The notes under the pieces: generated by a model | What the model was told of the DNA's origin: nothing | The model's input: only the letters and a program-made list of their open reading frames with translations | The model's database searches: none | Position numbers and translations under genes: made by a program | In this document: positions 60,757-64,000 of the stretch, piece after piece | Numbering within the stretch: the stretch's first letter is position 1 | How the letters are laid out: each line of letters opens with the position of its first letter | DNA from: DAOTXN01 sp034435435 | GTDB taxonomy: Bacteria; Chloroflexota; Anaerolineae; S140-20 | DNA length: 64,000 nucleotides | Direction of reading: 5' to 3' | NCBI GenBank assembly: GCA_034435435.1 | Contig: DAOTXN010000135.1 | Location: forward strand, 96,651 to 160,650

Positions 60757-61751
60757 TGGGGGGCCTCCTCGATGACCGTGTTCCGGCGGCGCAGGCGAGC
60801 GTACACGCTCTGGGCCAACCCGACGATGCCTTTGGGCATAAACAGCATCACCAGGATCAGGATGGCGCCATAGAGCAACAGGTGAGCGCCGGCAAAGCTG
60901 CCCCCCAGCTCGGCGCGGGCAATCTCGGCGATGGGCACCAGCACCAGCGCGCCGATGGCCGGTCCCCACACCGTGCCCAGCCCGCCGATGATGGCAAACA
61001 GCAAGATTTGGACCGCCGGCCCTTCGCCAAACACGCTCTTGGGGCCGATGTAGGTAAAGTATTGGGCGTAAAAGGTTCCGCCGAGGGCCGTCATCAGCGC
61101 GCTGATGGCGGTGGCCTGAATCTTGATGCGCAGCGTGTTCACGCCCAGAGCCTCGGCGGCGTCCTCGTTCTCGCGCACGGCGACCAACTGATAGCCGTAG
61201 CGCCGCCGATTGTACCACTGGGTCACAATGATCGCCAGGGCGGTCATCACCAGGATGATGTAATAGTAACCCGCTTTGCTGCGGAATTGCATCACACCGG
61301 GGTTGTGGCCCAGCCAGGGCACCTCCAGGCCGCGCGCCCCGCCCAACGTCGTGATGTTGCTGACGACGTACACAGCGGCCTCGGCCAGCGCGATGGTGGT
61401 CAGGGCAAAGTAGGGGCCTTTGAGTCCGTAGCGGAAGCATAGATAGCCCACGAACGCGCCGGCCAACGTGGCCAGCGCCGCCCCGGCCCACATGCCCAGC
61501 CAGGGCGTCACGTCCCATTTGATATACAGCGTGGTAGACGCGTAGGCCCCGATGCCCAGAAACAGACTGTGGCCCAACGAGTGCTGGCCGGCATAGCCGC
61601 CCAGCATGTTCCACGCCGTGGACAGGTAGGCCCACAGCAGGATGAGCACACTCATGTGGGTAAGGTATTCGCTGGCGGCGGCCGGCCAGGCCAGCAGGAG
61701 AACGAACAGGACCAGAGGGATAAGCGTGGCGGGTTTGCGCAGTGCGTTCAT
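60753..61751 (-). CDS. livM: Branched-chain amino acid-type ABC transporter permease LivM
   Basis: A 332-residue permease with eight or nine helices. Family text: STAWNMLGGYAGQHSLGHSLFLGIGAY, GPYFALTTIALAEA, AVRENEDAAEALGVN (the EAA-like coupling loop) and GGLGTVWGPAIGALVL. The start at 61751 overlaps livH as ATGA. A longer open frame is a shadow of livH. Confidence 0.93.
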   Translation of the reverse strand: MNALRKPATLIPLVLFVLLLAWPAAASEYLTHMSVLILLWAYLSTAWNMLGGYAGQHSLGHSLFLGIGAYASTTLYIKWDVTPWLGMWAGAALATLAGAFVGYLCFRYGLKGPYFALTTIALAEAAVYVVSNITTLGGARGLEVPWLGHNPGVMQFRSKAGYYYIILVMTALAIIVTQWYNRRRYGYQLVAVRENEDAAEALGVNTLRIKIQATAISALMTALGGTFYAQYFTYIGPKSVFGEGPAVQILLFAIIGGLGTVWGPAIGALVLVPIAEIARAELGGSFAGAHLLLYGAILILVMLFMPKGIVGLAQSVYARLRRRNTVIEEAPQ

Positions 61752-62626
61752 TGCTGTCGCCCTCCAAAGATACCCTGGGGCCGGAACAGCAGCACCAGGA
61801 TGAACACGCCAAAGGTCATCACCCGCGAGAGCGAGCCGGGCATGATGGCCGCGCCCAACGTCTCGGTCAGACCAATGATCAACCCGGCCACCAGCGCGCC
61901 CAAAAAGTTCCCCATGCCTCCCAGCACCACCACGACAAACGCGATCAAGCCAAAGAACAATCCCACGGTAGGCGAGGTGTAGTAAAAGGGGATCATCAGC
62001 GAGGCCGCCACCCCCAGGCAAGCCGAGCCGATGCCAAAGGCCAGCAGGAAGGTGCGCTGCACGTCGATGCCCATCAGCACGGCGGCGTCGCGGTTCTGCG
62101 AGGCGGCCCGGATGGCCCGCCCGGTGTCGGTGAACTTGAGGAACCAGTATAGGAGCACCGCTGCGACTCCTGAGCCGCCAAAGGCGATGAGTTGCGGCAG
62201 GCGCACAATCACCGGGCCGATGGCATAGTTCTGTTTGGCGTAAACGGTCTGCACTGTCAGCGGGTCGGCCTTGAAAAACACCAGGGCCAGGTTTTGCAGC
62301 AACAGAGACAGCCCCAACGTGAGCATAATCTGGTTCATCGTGGGATGTTTGAGAATGGGCTGAATAGTGACCCGAAACAGAACGATGCCGACGATAAACA
62401 GCGCCGGCGTTGTGACGATCAAGGTCAGGTACGGATCCCAATGGCCCTCGGCGACCAAAAAGTAGGCGATGTACATCCCGATCATCAGAAACTCGCCGTG
62501 GGCAAAGTTGATGATGCGCATTACGCCCCAGATGAGGGTCAATCCTACGGCGATGAGTGCAAACACCCCGCCGATGAGGATGCCGCTGACCAGGGCCTGG
62601 GCAATCACGTCGATGTCAAAAATCAT
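61748..62626 (-). CDS. livH: Branched-chain amino acid-type ABC transporter permease LivH
   Basis: A 292-residue permease. Motifs include GGVFALIAVGLTLIWGVMRIINFAHGEFLMIGMY, RAIRAASQNRDAAVLMGID and GGMGNFLGALVAGL. AGGAGG lies before the ATG. It opens the HMGF order. An aminotransferase gene ends 45 bases upstream. Confidence 0.93.
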   Translation of the reverse strand: MIFDIDVIAQALVSGILIGGVFALIAVGLTLIWGVMRIINFAHGEFLMIGMYIAYFLVAEGHWDPYLTLIVTTPALFIVGIVLFRVTIQPILKHPTMNQIMLTLGLSLLLQNLALVFFKADPLTVQTVYAKQNYAIGPVIVRLPQLIAFGGSGVAAVLLYWFLKFTDTGRAIRAASQNRDAAVLMGIDVQRTFLLAFGIGSACLGVAASLMIPFYYTSPTVGLFFGLIAFVVVVLGGMGNFLGALVAGLIIGLTETLGAAIMPGSLSRVMTFGVFILVLLFRPQGIFGGRQQ

Positions 62627-62671
62627 AGGACCTCCTGGGGGAGTAAGGAGCAGGGAGTAAGGGGTAGGGAG

Positions 62672-63937
<1,266 letters not shown>

Positions 63938-63958
63938 GACAAGCCTCCTCCCGAAGGG

Positions 63959-63996
63959 AGGTGCGACGCACCTCACATGGTGGGTGCGTCGCACCT
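63959..63996. repeat. Palindromic repeat at the right edge
   Basis: AGGTGCGACGCACC (63959-63972) and GGTGCGTCGCACCT (63983-63996) are perfect 14-base inverted arms around ten bases. Each arm is itself a palindrome centred on one base. Most likely an intergenic REP-like element or terminator of the upstream gene. Confidence 0.65.
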
Positions 63997-64000
63997 GAGT

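Noticed and set aside
60031..61812. A long frame extending livG upstream into livM
   Set aside because: The extension is Arg/Gly-rich and has no transport domain. ATG 60756 with GGAGG gives the normal LivG start.
60753..62441. A long single frame joining livM to a sequence inside livH
   Set aside because: The upstream part is a shadow of livH in another frame. The livM start at 61751 overlaps the livH stop as ATGA and gives the family length.

Overview
The window reads as chromosomal DNA of a Chloroflexota bacterium, most like Anaerolineae or a sister class. This is inferred from gene content and domain style only. Pointers are an isopentenyl phosphate kinase next to a mevalonate-type decarboxylase, multi-GAF histidine kinases, Ser/Thr kinases fused to WD40, SUMF1, TolB-like or TPR ectodomains, a beta-helix protein ending in a FLPLILKN-type tail, and frequent -10 elements close to the consensus. 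There are no prophage, transposase, CRISPR or rRNA genes. One tRNA (Arg-UCU) is present. No gene-free stretch exceeds 300 bases.

Region by region. (1) 1-3.8 kb: the tail of an unknown gene, then a three-gene accessory cassette: a degenerate ClpB-D2-like AAA protein, a membrane-anchored STAND NTPase, and a small effector-associated (EAD/Death-like) protein that shares an N-terminal repeat tag with the NTPase. (2) 3.8-6.5 kb (minus): a mevalonate-pathway decarboxylase, a PspA-like coiled-coil protein and isopentenyl phosphate kinase, which fits the alternative mevalonate route. (3) 6.5-15 kb: a GNAT acetyltransferase and two soluble sensor histidine kinases, one with a MerR-like DNA-binding domain at its N terminus and one with seven GAF domains. 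(4) 15-22 kb: an esterase, RsfS, a Mut7-C protein, an Amt-like membrane protein lacking the twin histidines, a SLOG protein, ThpR, a DPPR-synthase-like UbiA enzyme, and a zinc-ribbon/LysM protein. (5) 22-31 kb: NfnAB electron-bifurcating transhydrogenase, class D-like sortase, a triple-DsbA lipoprotein divergent from lgt, a cold-shock protein, another lipoprotein and a DUF402 protein. (6) 31-42 kb (minus): a surface beta-helix protein, two receptor Ser/Thr kinases and a lipoprotein. (7) 42-51 kb: a PhoR/PhoB-like pair divergent from a PqqD/M50-protease/double-cNMP membrane protein, followed by tig-clpP-clpX. (8) 51-64 kb (minus): tRNA-Arg, a PadR-controlled MacB-type ABC exporter, an acyl-CoA dehydrogenase, a split Fic/antitoxin module, and a LivHMGF importer flanked by two class III aminotransferases.

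How the genes fit together: much of the window concerns envelope sensing and envelope protein quality (kinases, lipoproteins with Lgt, sortase, DsbA-like domains, M50 protease, Clp machinery). The clearest candidates for an undescribed system are the tagged STAND/EAD/pseudo-AAA cassette and the M50-double-cNMP protein, which shares back-to-back leaderless promoters with a two-component system and lies directly upstream of tig-clpPX.
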